Below the pieces are notes generated by a model. That model made no database searches. It was not told the origin of the DNA and saw nothing but the letters and a program-made list of their open reading frames with translations. Shown here piece after piece: positions 24,152 through 35,050 of a stretch of DNA of 64,000 nt. Both the position numbers and the translations under genes were made by a program. The DNA lies in the NCBI GenBank assembly GCA_003864495.1, contig ML133461.1, forward strand, positions 248,001 through 312,000. Reading direction: 5' to 3'. Each line of letters starts with the position of its first letter. Position 1 is the stretch's first letter. The DNA is from Nemopilema nomurai (taxonomy: Eukaryota; Cnidaria; Scyphozoa; Rhizostomeae; Rhizostomatidae).

Positions 24152-24730
24152 TTAGACTAAAATAAATAGACTATTGTGACACAACTCTGAGTTTCACGTG
24201 TAAACAATCATCAGGTGTCTAAAAGAACACAAATTAACGGCAAGCAAGATATAACGGTGAAAACGAATAATCGAACACGAAGTTAATAAGTCGTAACAAC
24301 TACATTCTAAGATCGAAAATTGCTAATCAAAAGTTTGTTCTGGTGTCTACATTGGCTTATAAATTCTGTTCTATTATTAAGTATTTGATTGTCCCCTAAA
24401 GATTGAATTATATAAAATTTTTCTGTCAGGCATAATTTACAAAAGTTGCTTCTAGCTGTGCTCTTTATTTTCTTGACAATTCTCCATTTAATGGTTGGTA
24501 TCTTTTCTTGTTCCTTCAATTACCAAATATATTTTGAAAGTTCAGTACTCTTTTATATCTTTCGTGTTTAGAATCTTTTTTATGGTTGGCATATCGTAGT
24601 TTGAATGTACCTTCGGTTAGGCCAATATATTTTTTCGTTTCATCATCTTTATCGTTGCTAACTGTTGCTTCATATATGAGGTTGGGTGTTAAACATTCAT
24701 TTCCTAATGAGCAGTTGTCTTTGTTTTTGC
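24152..24730 (-). mobile_element. Penelope-like retroelement 3' remnant (GIY-YIG endonuclease)
   Basis: Minus-strand translation gives IYEATVSNDKDDETKKYIGL followed by TEGTFKLRYANHKK, the GIY-YIG nuclease core seen in Penelope-like elements. After a frame break comes PTIKWRIVKK...CKLCLTEKFYII...NNRTEFISQCRHQNK, the usual C-terminal part. No reverse transcriptase is left, so it is a 5'-truncated copy. It lies between the two promoter copies of array unit 1. Confidence 0.8.
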
Positions 24731-24884
24731 AGAACTAACTAAAAATGGCAAATTACCTCTGGAATGAATGACCCCTTGAATATGAGTTTTTGCCAGTTTT
24801 TGTCTGAAAACTGTCAATAAGGCCTCATTTAAACAATAGTAAAGGAACTCTTTTAGCAAAAGTAAAAAGTTAGCCCGAAGACCC

Positions 24885-25541
24885 ATTGGAGTTGTAAATG
24901 GCAATGTTTGGATCCTATTTTTTATAAGTCAACTCATAGTTTAGTTTTAGTTTTTAGTCTCATTTCCAATTGTTCATCACGTTCACACAGAAGAAAATTT
25001 CTTCCTTTTTTGATATTGCTTTAGTTGGTCATTTCACACCCAATTCAAAGGACACTGAATTTTCCCACAGAAAACAATGAGAGTATAACGTTTGAAATTA
25101 TACCGAAGTTTAACTTCGACTCAAAGGAGCAAGTTATAAAGCAAACAAGAGGACTTATTATCAAGATTTTTGAAGATGTATGCTCTAGCTTATAGATGCT
25201 CTACCTCTAGAAAACATTTTATCCCACATTCTTCCGAAAGCTTCCTAGCTGTCTTGCTTAGAATGCATTCCTGATTATAAAGCGCCTGGACATTTTAGCA
25301 CCTTATACAACTGCCATCCAATTTTCCCACCGGAAACTCTCAAGATGGTAACTTAAGCCCAATAATCTGAAGACGAAATATTGATAGGAGGAGCGGATAA
25401 TGTGACAAGAAGACATTGGTCCTCGATATCTTCTAACAAAGGTGAGTTTTATTACTTTTGTTAGTGTATAAATTCTCTGATCTTGCTATGGCACTCCAGA
25501 AACGAAGCCAAAAGGAAGAATCACAGCTTACAGAAAGGCCG
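24885..25541 (+). promoter_or_regulatory. Promoter and 5' leader of secreted peptide gene, unit 1
   Basis: A TATAAAG box lies near 25277. The leader contains two very short upstream ORFs, ATGGTAACTTAA and the start-stop ATGTGA (25400-25405). Two strong donors sit 100 bases apart: AAAG|GTGAGT (exon end 25441) and CCG|GTGAGT (exon end 25541). The segment between them has a further ATG (MALQKRSQKEESQL). In this unit that frame stays open to the donor; in units 2 and 3 it ends at TAA. The transcription start is inferred. Confidence 0.45.
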
Positions 25542-26255
25542 GTGAGTTTTGCTCATTTTTACATTTTCTCTTGTGGACATTTTTCTACGTTACAAAGTAG
25601 GTATACACGTTTCTACCTATTTATCTTTTCCTATCTAAGGATGTAAATCAAAGTGGATCCACCACACTCTATATAATAGTTTTTCTTGAAAATTGATAAA
25701 TTCACAAACTTTCGAAAACGATTTGCAAAACACTGTGCATTATATCTGATACACCGAAAAGTTTCACAATTATTTCAAATAGAACAGTAATAAAAGAAAG
25801 ATTTATTAACTGTGATTACTTGGTAAAAATGTTTTGACAGTTCTGAAATCTAAAGCTAGGTAGAGAATAAAAAAATATGGATTACTTGACTAGATGAAAA
25901 TTGCATTTTTCAGCGACGCAAGACAGTTGCCCTTCTTTCAACTTCTTTTTGTCTCGCCAGAAAATTTAAAAAAACCAAAAGGATACAAACGTCCAATTAA
26001 AAACTTTTATCAAAATGCAATACGTCAACTGATGCCAAAAGATTTTGAATAAAATGAAATTTTCAAGAAATAAAACACAGATATTCACCGTTATAATGCT
26101 ATGCAACAAATAAACACATCGTGTATTCACTGCTAAACTGGCATTATAGTTATTATAATTATGTGTAAATATGGATACATATAATGAGTTCAAACAAGTG
26201 ATTCTAATGAAACTACTATTTGTTTTTTTCCCGGTTTTTTAAAGGTATACCAAAG

Positions 26256-26546
26256 ATGATTTTGATAATAGCATGCGTTCTGTCCATTGCATTGATGACG
26301 TCAGCGCTCCCAAGAGATCAGACCGGGGACCAGGGACTGGCTGATGGAGGGGGACGTGGCGCTATTCAAGTTTACGAAGGGATGAACCAGATGCTTTGCT
26401 GTGTGCCAGTTCCTTGCGACTCGGAAAACGAAAGGAAGACAAAGAGGGGAAGTTTTTTTCGCAGGTTTCCATTGAGACCACCTCACACCGCAATGCGGGG
26501 CAATTGGCAAGCCCATAGAGCCTTTCTCAAACAGTTCGGGCAATAA
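26256..26546 (+). CDS. Secreted peptide precursor, array copy 1
   Basis: A 96-residue ORF. Residues 1-17 (MILIIACVLSIALMTSA) form a signal peptide. A Gly/Asp-rich spacer follows, then LCCVPVPC (47-54, three cysteines), a Lys/Arg processing-type site KTKR (61-64) and a 32-residue cationic C-terminus beginning GSFFRRFPLRPP. This layout (signal, acidic pro-part, basic cleavage site, cationic peptide) is that of a secreted peptide precursor. The odd cysteine count would allow a disulfide-linked dimer. I do not recognise a family, and no function is claimed. The stop codon TAA lies inside an AATAAA hexamer. The CAG acceptor used by copies 2 and 3 is changed here to CCCGG; the next AG is at 26243-26244. 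Residue 83 is Asn, Gln in the other copies. Expression of this copy is less certain. Confidence 0.75.
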   Translation: MILIIACVLSIALMTSALPRDQTGDQGLADGGGRGAIQVYEGMNQMLCCVPVPCDSENERKTKRGSFFRRFPLRPPHTAMRGNWQAHRAFLKQFGQ

Positions 26547-26839
26547 AAGACTTGCTGCCCAGGAGCCTCACTTAAGCTTCAAAATCTGCTTAATGAACTG
26601 ATCCTATTTTAGTAACTAATGCTAATTGTCTATAATGTGTAATGGCTTGCTTTGCTGATGAAATCAACTCAAAATCATTCATGTCTCAATATTCTCTAAA
26701 TTTTTGGTTCTTCAAATGTCTATTTAAAGCAACCTTTAGTCATGAGTAGTTTCCCTACAATTTTACCACATGAGATACCAATTTTAACAGCGGGAGATTA
26801 AACTTGGCCTATATTCAATGATTCAGTTTTATATATTGC

Positions 26840-27620
26840 CGCAACGCTTCGAATAAAAGGCCCCTTATCTTAAACACCTTCTCGATTAAACCCTCCCCCT
26901 GTTTCAATTTTTTCAATAAACACTTCCTCTATTAAACGCCCCCTGTGAACAAGTGCTTTGTGGTACAAAACTTCACAATTGCTAGAAAAAGCGGAACTAT
27001 TTTTCGCATACTTAAAAGTAATTTTTTTCGTCCGATACTCCTCAGAGTATGCAAACGTCGGAAGATAACCAAAAACTGACCGAATAAATAGCCAGATGCG
27101 GATCGAAAACACTAGAGGGTGATAAGCAGAGCGCGTGATTGGTTATTATTGACCAATCTGCGTTACTTAACACCTCACTTTAGAAGAGCCCAAGGGAAAA
27201 GACGAACTCTTTCTGTCTACAAAGAATGGGATTTTCCATTGAAATATAGACAGACTCCAAAACACCTAGGTGAAAGGACGACCTAGCTTGCCCAATTATA
27301 CGAAAATTGTCGTCACTGTATGTTTTGGCGCAATCTGGATAAACGCCACCTCGAATAGACGCCCCACTGTAGAGGGGCGTGCATTCGAAACACACAGACC
27401 GAAGCTGCTTCTTCCTTTTCACATCATCGAGGAAGACGATGCTGATGATGACTTTAGATATTTAGATGTTTTTTAGAATTATACTTCTGGTACCTAAGTG
27501 CGATCATCATCACATTTTTTAAAGAAATTGCTTAGGAAGAGTGAAAAGAATCAATAACCACCCCCTTTTTAAAAGCCACCTCGAATAGAAGCCCCTTACG
27601 ATATAAAAGCATTTCATAAA
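26840..27620. repeat. GC-box repeat (TCGAATA-GACGCCCC type), copy 1
   Basis: The region carries scattered CGAATA/AATAAA + GCCCC words and a hairpin at about 27349-27388 (TCGAAT..ACGCCCC against GGGGCGT..ATTCGA). Long minus-strand frames read as Gly/Arg/Glu-rich translation of these words and are not genes. Equivalent segments lie at about 33265-33975 (with a 70-base deletion) and 39715-40495. An inverted, diverged copy of its middle part sits outside the array at 50733-51037, so this is a dispersed repeat. Confidence 0.65.
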
Positions 27621-27779
27621 CAGGCGTTTAAACGAAGCATGACATTATGCGGACTCAAAAGCCTGTAGGACTTGTTGCTCATCAAAAAAGTGTTCTAAAT
27701 AGAGTCAAACGGAACCAAAATATGTTTTAAACCTGACCGCTGCGCAAGCGCCATTTGCACTCCTCTAGATCCGCCACTT

Positions 27780-28700
27780 GCTCTCTCAAGCCCAATGAGC
27801 AGTTAATTTGTACACCAAGTTATTTCGTTTCTTGAACGACTTGCATGCAAATTGTCCTCGCAATTTTCAGTTCCAAATCTTCATTCCTACTCTTGAGAGT
27901 GAGAGAGATGTTTCTTTTTTATGATAACCAGCATGGCATGAGCTTTGAAACATTAAAAGAAAATTTGTTGCCATTCAGCCATGTCTCCAGTTGGTTAAGG
28001 TAATTTCCACTTCTACTTGTATACTGAATGCCTTCTTAAAAGAAGCTTAGCATCAGTGATTGTTAATGTCAAATATCATTGCTAATAGCCTCATTCAGCT
28101 GAGCCAAATATAGATTGGTGACTGGTGTCATCAGCATGCATGGACACAATGGAATGTTGGACAGCCAGCGGGAGGTCATGTGGATCAGAAAAAGTTAAGG
28201 CCCAAGACATGAACCTTGAGGAACCCCAACCTCTACCTTCCCTACCAACCCGAAAAAATCTCACGATGCTGGATGCCATAAGCGTCAAACTTTTAGCACA
28301 GAAGTTTATGGTCAACAGCATTAAGAGCCTTTTTGAGTTCAATGAATACTAGCTAACCAAGTTCCAACTCATTGTACCAATCATCAGTATTTTCAAGTAA
28401 ACAAGTTGGTGTAGACCGAAGGCTCAAAAACCCTAATTGGTCATTGAAAAGTTGACCATTTTGGTCCATGTGTTAGTAGAGTTGATTGGTTACAAGTTTT
28501 TCAGAGATAACTGGTAAGACTGATATGAGTCGATAATTAGACTTCTCAATTGCATCTCCATCTTTGAAAATTGGAGTGACTCTAGCTACATTCCATGAGT
28601 CAGGAAAATGACTGTTGTTGACAATGAATGTAGTAAACAGAGGAGCAAGCGAGTTTTCAATGAAAGGCAGGGCAAGCTTCAGAAAGAAGCTAAAGATGTT
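27780..28700 (-). mobile_element. LINE (non-LTR) reverse transcriptase fragment, copy 1
   Basis: Minus-strand translation in drifting frames gives successive RT blocks: HFPDSWNVARVTPIFKDGD, YRLISVLPVISEKL, VPQGSCLGP-like, HADDTS (the YADD catalytic box, at about 28124-28138) and LNQLETWLNGNKFSFNVSK of the thumb. In-frame stops and frameshifts show it is dead. The jockey/CR1/RTE-like block order indicates a non-LTR element; the clade is not resolved. No endonuclease part is present. Confidence 0.8.
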
Positions 28701-29719
28701 GTCAGTCCTAAAGCTCTTTGCTGTTTTAACTATGGCAAATTAATCCCTGATTTATTAAACCTCGACGGTCCTGAAGTGAAATCTTGCCTTAGTTTGATTC
28801 ACTTTGTAGTCACCAGAATGGAGAGAAAAATCTATTCATTATATTGGAAAATGGTGAAAAGTTACGAAGTCAGAACTTTCAAGATGTTACTCGACATTGA
28901 TCACTGTCATTATGAAGACTGTCAAAAAGGCGTGACCGAAAGAAGTGCTTATGCCACTATTAATAAAAATGCCAAAGAAAAAAGCGGATGAAGATGGGCA
29001 GATTAAAGGCGGTCTTGCTAATGAGGCCAGACATCGTAACTGCATGCCGGATTGGGAGACGGTCCACAGTGAATACGAAGAGGTCGTGGGGCTGTTGTCG
29101 GAAGCTGAACCAAATCATGAAGAAGAATTTCTGCGTTCAAATATTAAACATTTAGTCACGAATAAAGGCAAATTTAATAAATGAGAACTGATTTGCTTAA
29201 TAAATTGGAGATTTGCAAGAAGGCTATAAATAGTGGCGGAAGAAGTGGCTTCCGAAAAGTTGTTAGCTCATGTCTACGGAGAATGTTTTGATTCGAAGAG
29301 TAGTTTTGTAGCCGCTCATCCAAACATTCAACCAAATCAGACACTGAAGTCAAAAGCCTTTCCCTCAGAGATTCCATCGTCACAGTTGTTTATGCTTTCA
29401 TTGGCGTTGAGATATTGTCTTGCATTTTGCAAAAGCCTCACTAGAATGGTGTCACAAGCCGTGACTTCAATCATAGCCATAAAGGTTCGTTCAAGCCCGT
29501 TTACACTAGAAACAGTAGCACGATTTGGGAAAAGAAACCAAAAAGTTTAACATTTTAGCGAAACCAAGAAAAACCGAGACCACTCCCAAAATAGCAAGGA
29601 ATCAAGATGCTTGGTGTTATGCCAAGATGACTAACTCTATTGTGAGTTTAAATACAGTGCTGATATTCGGTCATAACGTAAACCAGATGGTCTGATGTTC
29701 TAAAACGAGCATGGGAAGT
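28700..29719. other. End of array unit without a supported gene
   Basis: The plus-strand ORFs at 28608-28991, 28945-29184 and 29233-29550 recur in every unit only because the DNA is duplicated. They overlap the LINE fragment, or have no ATG context, splice sites or recognisable domain. The 79-residue frame at 28945-29184 is charged and fairly protein-like, but its equivalents show no evidence of being part of a gene. Confidence 0.45.
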
Positions 29720-29919
29720 TTATGTATAATTTAGACTAAGTCATGTTTAATATATTTTCTAATTTTGTATATATATAAATTTATTTTACATTTTACTGTG
29801 GCGGTGAGCCTGTAGACAACGGTTTTGTTGAGTCATTCTCAACTCAAATAAATATTATCAAAATTATGTGTGATCTCTTCTGAAGAGTAATTTTCATATT
29901 CACCAAACATTGCAAGGCT

Positions 29920-30300
29920 GGAATACACTAGACATTAGTCGACTGGCAACTAATGAAAGTCGTGGAAGAAGTATATAATTAATGCAAAAATGCTCAACAA
30001 GTTTTTAAAGGACATCCTAATCAATGATTTGTCTGCCTTCTCTAGTTGCAACTCACAGAGCAGTATGTTTATACACCAAAATTGTTCATACCCCTTAAAA
30101 AACTGAATCATGACAGGACTTAAATTTTTACTTTGTGAAGGCACTCAAAAAATTTTTAAGAAAATTTAGCCTAATGAGGGGTTAAAGTGAGACATTAGAC
30201 AGTTCAGTCCGCACAAAATAGGCAATGACATTGATATGAGTTTTTCATTCGGTCCTTTATAGCATTTAGTTGCCAGTCAACTGAATGCATAGTGTATTCC
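29920..30300. repeat. MITE-like inverted-repeat element, copy 2
   Basis: Same structure as the element in unit 1: GGAATACACTAG at the left end and its complement at the right end, with no coding capacity. Confidence 0.6.
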
Positions 30301-31699
30301 AACTTTTACAGCTTCTAAAGATGTACAATATAGCCTATATTTCATTTTTTGTCTTTTATGTATATAGTTACACACTAAGGAATGTGCAATGAATGCTCAT
30401 GCTCAAATGAAGGAATGCTCAAATCTATGCATAGATTCTGGTATATATATACAACAAGAGGCATGAAATAAATGTTGCAATTTAAACTAATGTTGCAACA
30501 AAAGTTGTAGAGGTTATATTCGCCCTAGCTTGAAGAGACTCTAGCACTCAGAAGAATTTTCAATTTACAGCTTTCTAACAGCTTTCTGACCGTTTGAAAG
30601 GAATGAATTTCCAGTTCTTCATGCTGATCAATAAATTTTTATCAAGTAGTAGTGTAATATAGTTACAATAATGCTTCTAGTAAGTTATTAGGTACTTTTA
30701 AGCTATACTGTTGTTTATTTTAGAGGTAATTTACCCTAGAATAATTTTCTGTTATGGTTATGTGGGGTTTTAGTCTTTTGACTTGTGCTGAAAAGTTTGG
30801 CCTAGGAATTAAAGCTGATTGAAATTAAGTGATTCGAACGCATTCATATTTAAGACACTCTTCATATGAAAAATGTTTGCAAGAAACTTGACAGGTTTGA
30901 AACAGTTCCAAGATGAAAAAATGTTATAGTTATAATCAGCTATTGCAAAAAAGCCATAAATACTTAAAATAAACACTTTTCAAAAGAGCTTTTATAGACT
31001 TAAATCTAAGCATAGATTTACTGTGAAATTCTGTCCTATACTATAAAAACAATTACTTAAACAGAAAAGACTCTTACCGTCATGCTAAAAACCTATTGGC
31101 TAAAAAACGGAAATTAGCCATAAGTGTGTGGTACTTGATACTACAACAATTGCGCTTAGCACAAGAACAGATATCGAGTGTAGACCCGTCAGAGTTATAA
31201 ATGCCCATCACTAGACCATATACTTATCACTAACCTCTCAAGTCAACTCCCGTGTCCACCTAACAGGGGAGCAAAAAGTAGCAGAAGTAACACAAATCGC
31301 TCGAAAACCAGTTTGAGTAACACTGAATGACAATGTTTCGATCCTATTTTTTAAGCCAACTCATAATTTGGTTTTAGTTTTTAGTCTCAACTCCAACTGT
31401 TCATCACGTTCACACAAAAGAAAATTTCTTCCTTTTTTAATATTGCTTTAGTTGGTCATTTCGCACCCGATTTAAAAGACACTGAATTTTCCCACAGAAA
31501 ACCCTGAGAGTATAACGTTTGAAGTTATAACGAAGTTTAACTTCGCCCCAAAGAAACAAATTATAAAGCAAAAGATGACTTGTTATCAAGACTTTTGATA
31601 ATAAGATATATGCTCTAGCTTATAGATGCTCTACCTCTAGAAAACATTTTATCCCACATTCTTCCGAAAGCTTCCTAGCTGTCTTGCTTAGAATGCATT

Positions 31700-31971
31700 C
31701 CTGATTATATAGCGCCTGAACATTCTAGCACCCTATACAACAGCCATCCAATTTTCCCACCGGAAACTTTCAAGATGGTAACTTAAGCCCAATAATCTGA
31801 AGACGAAATATTGATAGGAGGAGCGGATAATGTGACAAGAAGACATTGGTCCTCGATATCTTCTAACAAAGGTGAGTTTTATTACTTTTGTTAGTGTATA
31901 AATTATCTGATCTTGCTATGGCACTCCAGAAACGAAGCCAAAAGGAAGAATCACAGCTTACATAAAGACCG
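31700..31971 (+). promoter_or_regulatory. Promoter and 5' leader of secreted peptide gene, unit 2
   Basis: TATATAG at 31706-31712 is a TATA-box candidate. The leader has ATGGTAACTTAA at 31775-31786 and start-stop ATGTGA at 31830-31835. The alternative donors end exons at 31871 and 31971. The ATG between them opens a frame (MALQKRSQKEESQLT) that stops at TAA before the second donor. Confidence 0.45.
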
Positions 31972-32682
31972 GTGAGTTTTGCTCATTTTTACATTTTCTC
32001 TTGTGGACATTTTTCTACGTTACAAAGTAGGTATACACGTTTCTACCTATTTATCTTTTCCTATCTAAGGATGTAAATCAAAGTGGATCCACCACACTCT
32101 ATATAATAGTTTTTCTTGAAAATTGATAAATTCACAAACTTTCGAAAACGATTTGCAAAACACTGTGCATTATATCTGATACACCGAAAAGTTTCACAAT
32201 TATTTCAAATAGAACAGTAATAAAAGAAAGATTTATTAACTGTGATTACTTGGTAAAAATGTTTTGACAGTTCTGAAATCTAAAGCTAGGTAGAGAATAA
32301 AAAATATGGATTACTTGACTAGATGAAAATTGCATTTTTCAGCGACGCAAGACAGTTGCCCTTCTTTCAACTTCTTTTTGTCTCGCCAGAAAATTTAAAA
32401 AAAACCAAAAGGATACAAACGTTCAATTAAAAACTTTTATCAAAATGCAATACGTCAACTGATGCCAAAAGATTTTGAATAAAATGAAATTTTCAAGAAA
32501 TAAAACACAGATATTTACCGTTATAATGCTATGCAACAAATAAACACATCGTGTATTCACTGCTAAACTGGCATTATAGTTATTATAATTATGTGTAAAT
32601 ATGGATACATATAATGAGTTCAAACAAGTGATTCTAATGAAACTACTATTTGTTTTTTTTCAGTTTTAAAGGCATACCAAAG

Positions 32683-32973
32683 ATGATTTTGATAATCGCA
32701 TGCGTTCTGTCCATTGCATTGATGACGTCAGCGCTCCCAAGAGATCAGACCGGGGACCAGGGACTGGCTGATGGAGGGGGACGTGGCGCTATTCAAGTTT
32801 ACGAAGGGATGAACCAGATGCTTTGCTGTGTGCCAGTTCCTTGCGACTCGGAAAACGAAAGGAAGACAAAGAGGGGAAGTTTTTTTCGCAGGTTTCCATT
32901 GAGACCACCTCACACCGCAATGCGGGGCCAATGGCAAGCCCATAGAGCCTTTCTCAAACAGTTCGGGCAATAA
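32683..32973 (+). CDS. Secreted peptide precursor, array copy 2
   Basis: The 96-residue product is the same as copy 1 except Gln for Asn at residue 83: signal peptide, LCCVPVPC, KTKR and cationic C-terminus. The coding exon is preceded by a strong acceptor, a T tract and CAG at 32661-32663, 19 bases before the ATG. It would be spliced to the leader exon ending at 31871 or 31971. The TAA stop overlaps AATAAA. This and copy 3 are the best candidates for expressed genes. Confidence 0.8.
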   Translation: MILIIACVLSIALMTSALPRDQTGDQGLADGGGRGAIQVYEGMNQMLCCVPVPCDSENERKTKRGSFFRRFPLRPPHTAMRGQWQAHRAFLKQFGQ

Positions 32974-33264
32974 AAGACTTGCTGCCCAGGAGCCTCACTT
33001 AAGCTTCAAAATCTGCTTAATGAACTGATCCTATTTTAGTAACTAATGCTAATTGTCTATAATGTGTAATGGCTTGCTTTGCTGATGAAATCAACTCAAA
33101 ATCATTCATGTCTCAATATTCTCTAAATTTTTGGTTCTTCAAATGTCTATTTAAAGCAACCTTTAGTCATGAGTAGTTTCCCTACAATTTACCACATGAG
33201 ATACCAATTTTAACAGCGGAGATTAAACTTGGCCTATATTCAATGATTCAGTTTTATATATTGC

Positions 33265-33975
33265 CGCAACGCTTCGAATAAAAGGCCCCTTATCTTAAAC
33301 ACCTTCTCGATTAAACCCTCCCCCTGTTTCAATTTTTTCAATAAACACTTCCTCTATTAAACGCCCCCTGTGAACAAGTGCTTTGTGTACAAAACTTCAC
33401 AATTGTAAAAAGATAACCAAAAAACTGACCGAATAAATAGCCAGATGCGGATCGAAAACACTAGAGGGTGATAAGCAGAGCGCGTGATTGGTTATTATTG
33501 ACCAATCTGCGTTACTTAACACCTCACTTTAGAAGAGCCCAAGGGAAAAGACGAACTCTTTCTGTCTACAAAGAATGGGGATTTTCCATTGAAATATAGA
33601 CAGACTCCAAAACACCTAGGTGAAAGGACGACCTAGCTTGCCCAATTATACGAAAATTGTCGTCACTGTATGTTTTGGCGCAATCTGGATAAACGCCCAC
33701 CTCGAATAGACGCCCCACTGTAGAGGGCGTGCATTCGAAACACACAGACCGAAGCTGCTTCTTCCTTTTCACATCATCGAGGAAGACGATGCTGATGATG
33801 ACTTTAGATATTTAGATGTTTTTTAGAATTATACTTCTGGTACCTAAGTGCGATCATCATCACATTTTTAAAGAAATTGCTTAGGAAGAGTGAAAAGAAT
33901 CAATAACCACCCCCTTTTTAAAAGCCACCTCGAATAGAAGCCCCTTACGATATAAAAGCATTTCATAAACAGCGT
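33265..33975. repeat. GC-box repeat, copy 2
   Basis: Equivalent of 26840-27620 in unit 1, with about 70 bases missing near 33407. Confidence 0.6.
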
Positions 33976-34129
33976 TTAAACGAAGCATGACATTATGCGG
34001 ACTCAAAAGCCTGTAGGACTTGTTGCTCATCAAAAAAGTGTTCTAAATAGAGTCAAACGGAACCAAAATATGTTTTAAACCTGACCGGTGCGCAAGCGCC
34101 ATTTGCACTCCTCTAGATCCGCCACTTGC

Positions 34130-35050
34130 TCTCTCAAGCCCAATGAGCATTAATTTGTACACCAAGTTATTTCGTTTCTTGAACGACTTGCATGCAAATT
34201 GTCCTCGCAATTTTCAGTTCCAAATCTTCATTCCTACACTTGAGAGTGAGAGAGATGTTTCTTTTTTATGATAACCAGCATGGCATGAGCTTTGAAACAT
34301 TAAAAGAAAATTTGTTGCCATTCAGCCATGTCTCCAGTTGGTTAAGGTAATTTCCACTTCTACTTGTATACTGAATGCCTTCTTTAAAGAAGCTTAGCAT
34401 CAGTGATTGTTAATGTCAAGTATCATTGCTAATAGCCTCATTCAGCTGAGTCAAATTATAGATTGGTGACTGGTGTCATCAGCATGCATGGACACAATGG
34501 AATGTTGGACAGCTAGCGGGAGGTCATGTGGATCAGAAAAAGTTAAGGCCCAAGACATGAACCTTGAGGAACCCCAACCTCTACCTTCCCTACCAACCCG
34601 AAAAAATCTCACGATGCTGGATGCCATAAGCGTCAAACTTTTAGCACAGAAGTTTATGGTCAACAGCATTAAGAGCCTTTTTGAGTTCAATGAATACTAG
34701 CTAACCAAGTTCCAACTCATTGTACCAATCATCAGTATTTTCAAGTAAACAAGTTGGTGTAGACCGAAGGCTCAAAAACCCTAATTGGTCATTGAAAAGT
34801 TGACCATTTTGGTCCATGTGTTAGTAGAGTTGATTGGTTACAAGTTTTTCAGAGATAACTGGTAAGACTGATATGAGTCGATAATTAGACTTCTCAATTG
34901 CATCTCCATCTTTGAAAATTGGAGTGACTCTAGCTACATTCCATGAGTCAGGAAAATGACTGTTGTTGACAATGAATGTAGTAAACAGAGGAGCAAGCGA
35001 GTTTTCAATGAAAGGCAGGGCAAGCTTCAGAAAGAAGCTAAAGATGTTGT
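34130..35050 (-). mobile_element. LINE reverse transcriptase fragment, copy 2
   Basis: Carries the same blocks as the copy in unit 1 (FPDSWNVARVTPIFK, HADDTS) with the same disabling stops, so it was copied by tandem duplication. Confidence 0.78.

Larger units (their letters stand above)
21197..29719. repeat. Tandem array unit 1 (8.5 kb)
   Basis: The unit runs from TTATGTATAATTTAG, 91 bases past the BIN3 stop, to CATGGGAAGT. It is followed immediately by the same starting sequence. Order of contents: inverted-repeat element, peptide-gene upstream region twice with a Tc1 and a Penelope remnant between, peptide gene, GC-box repeat, LINE fragment. It is longer than unit 2 because of the insert at 23456-24885 and the second promoter copy. 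Units differ by scattered substitutions and small indels (a few per cent by eye). Confidence 0.93.

Noticed and set aside
26301..26543. Minus-strand ORF opposite the secreted peptide gene
   Set aside because: The plus strand has a signal peptide, splice acceptor and polyA hexamer; the antisense frame has none of these.
26870..27422. Minus-strand 80-codon ORFs rich in Gly, Arg and Glu
   Set aside because: They are translations of the GC-box repeat; the same words occur without frame conservation in other copies.
28945..29184. 79-codon plus-strand ORF repeated in every array unit (35297, 43037)
   Set aside because: Its repetition follows from the tandem duplication. It overlaps another frame, lacks splice or family support, and lies among LINE debris.
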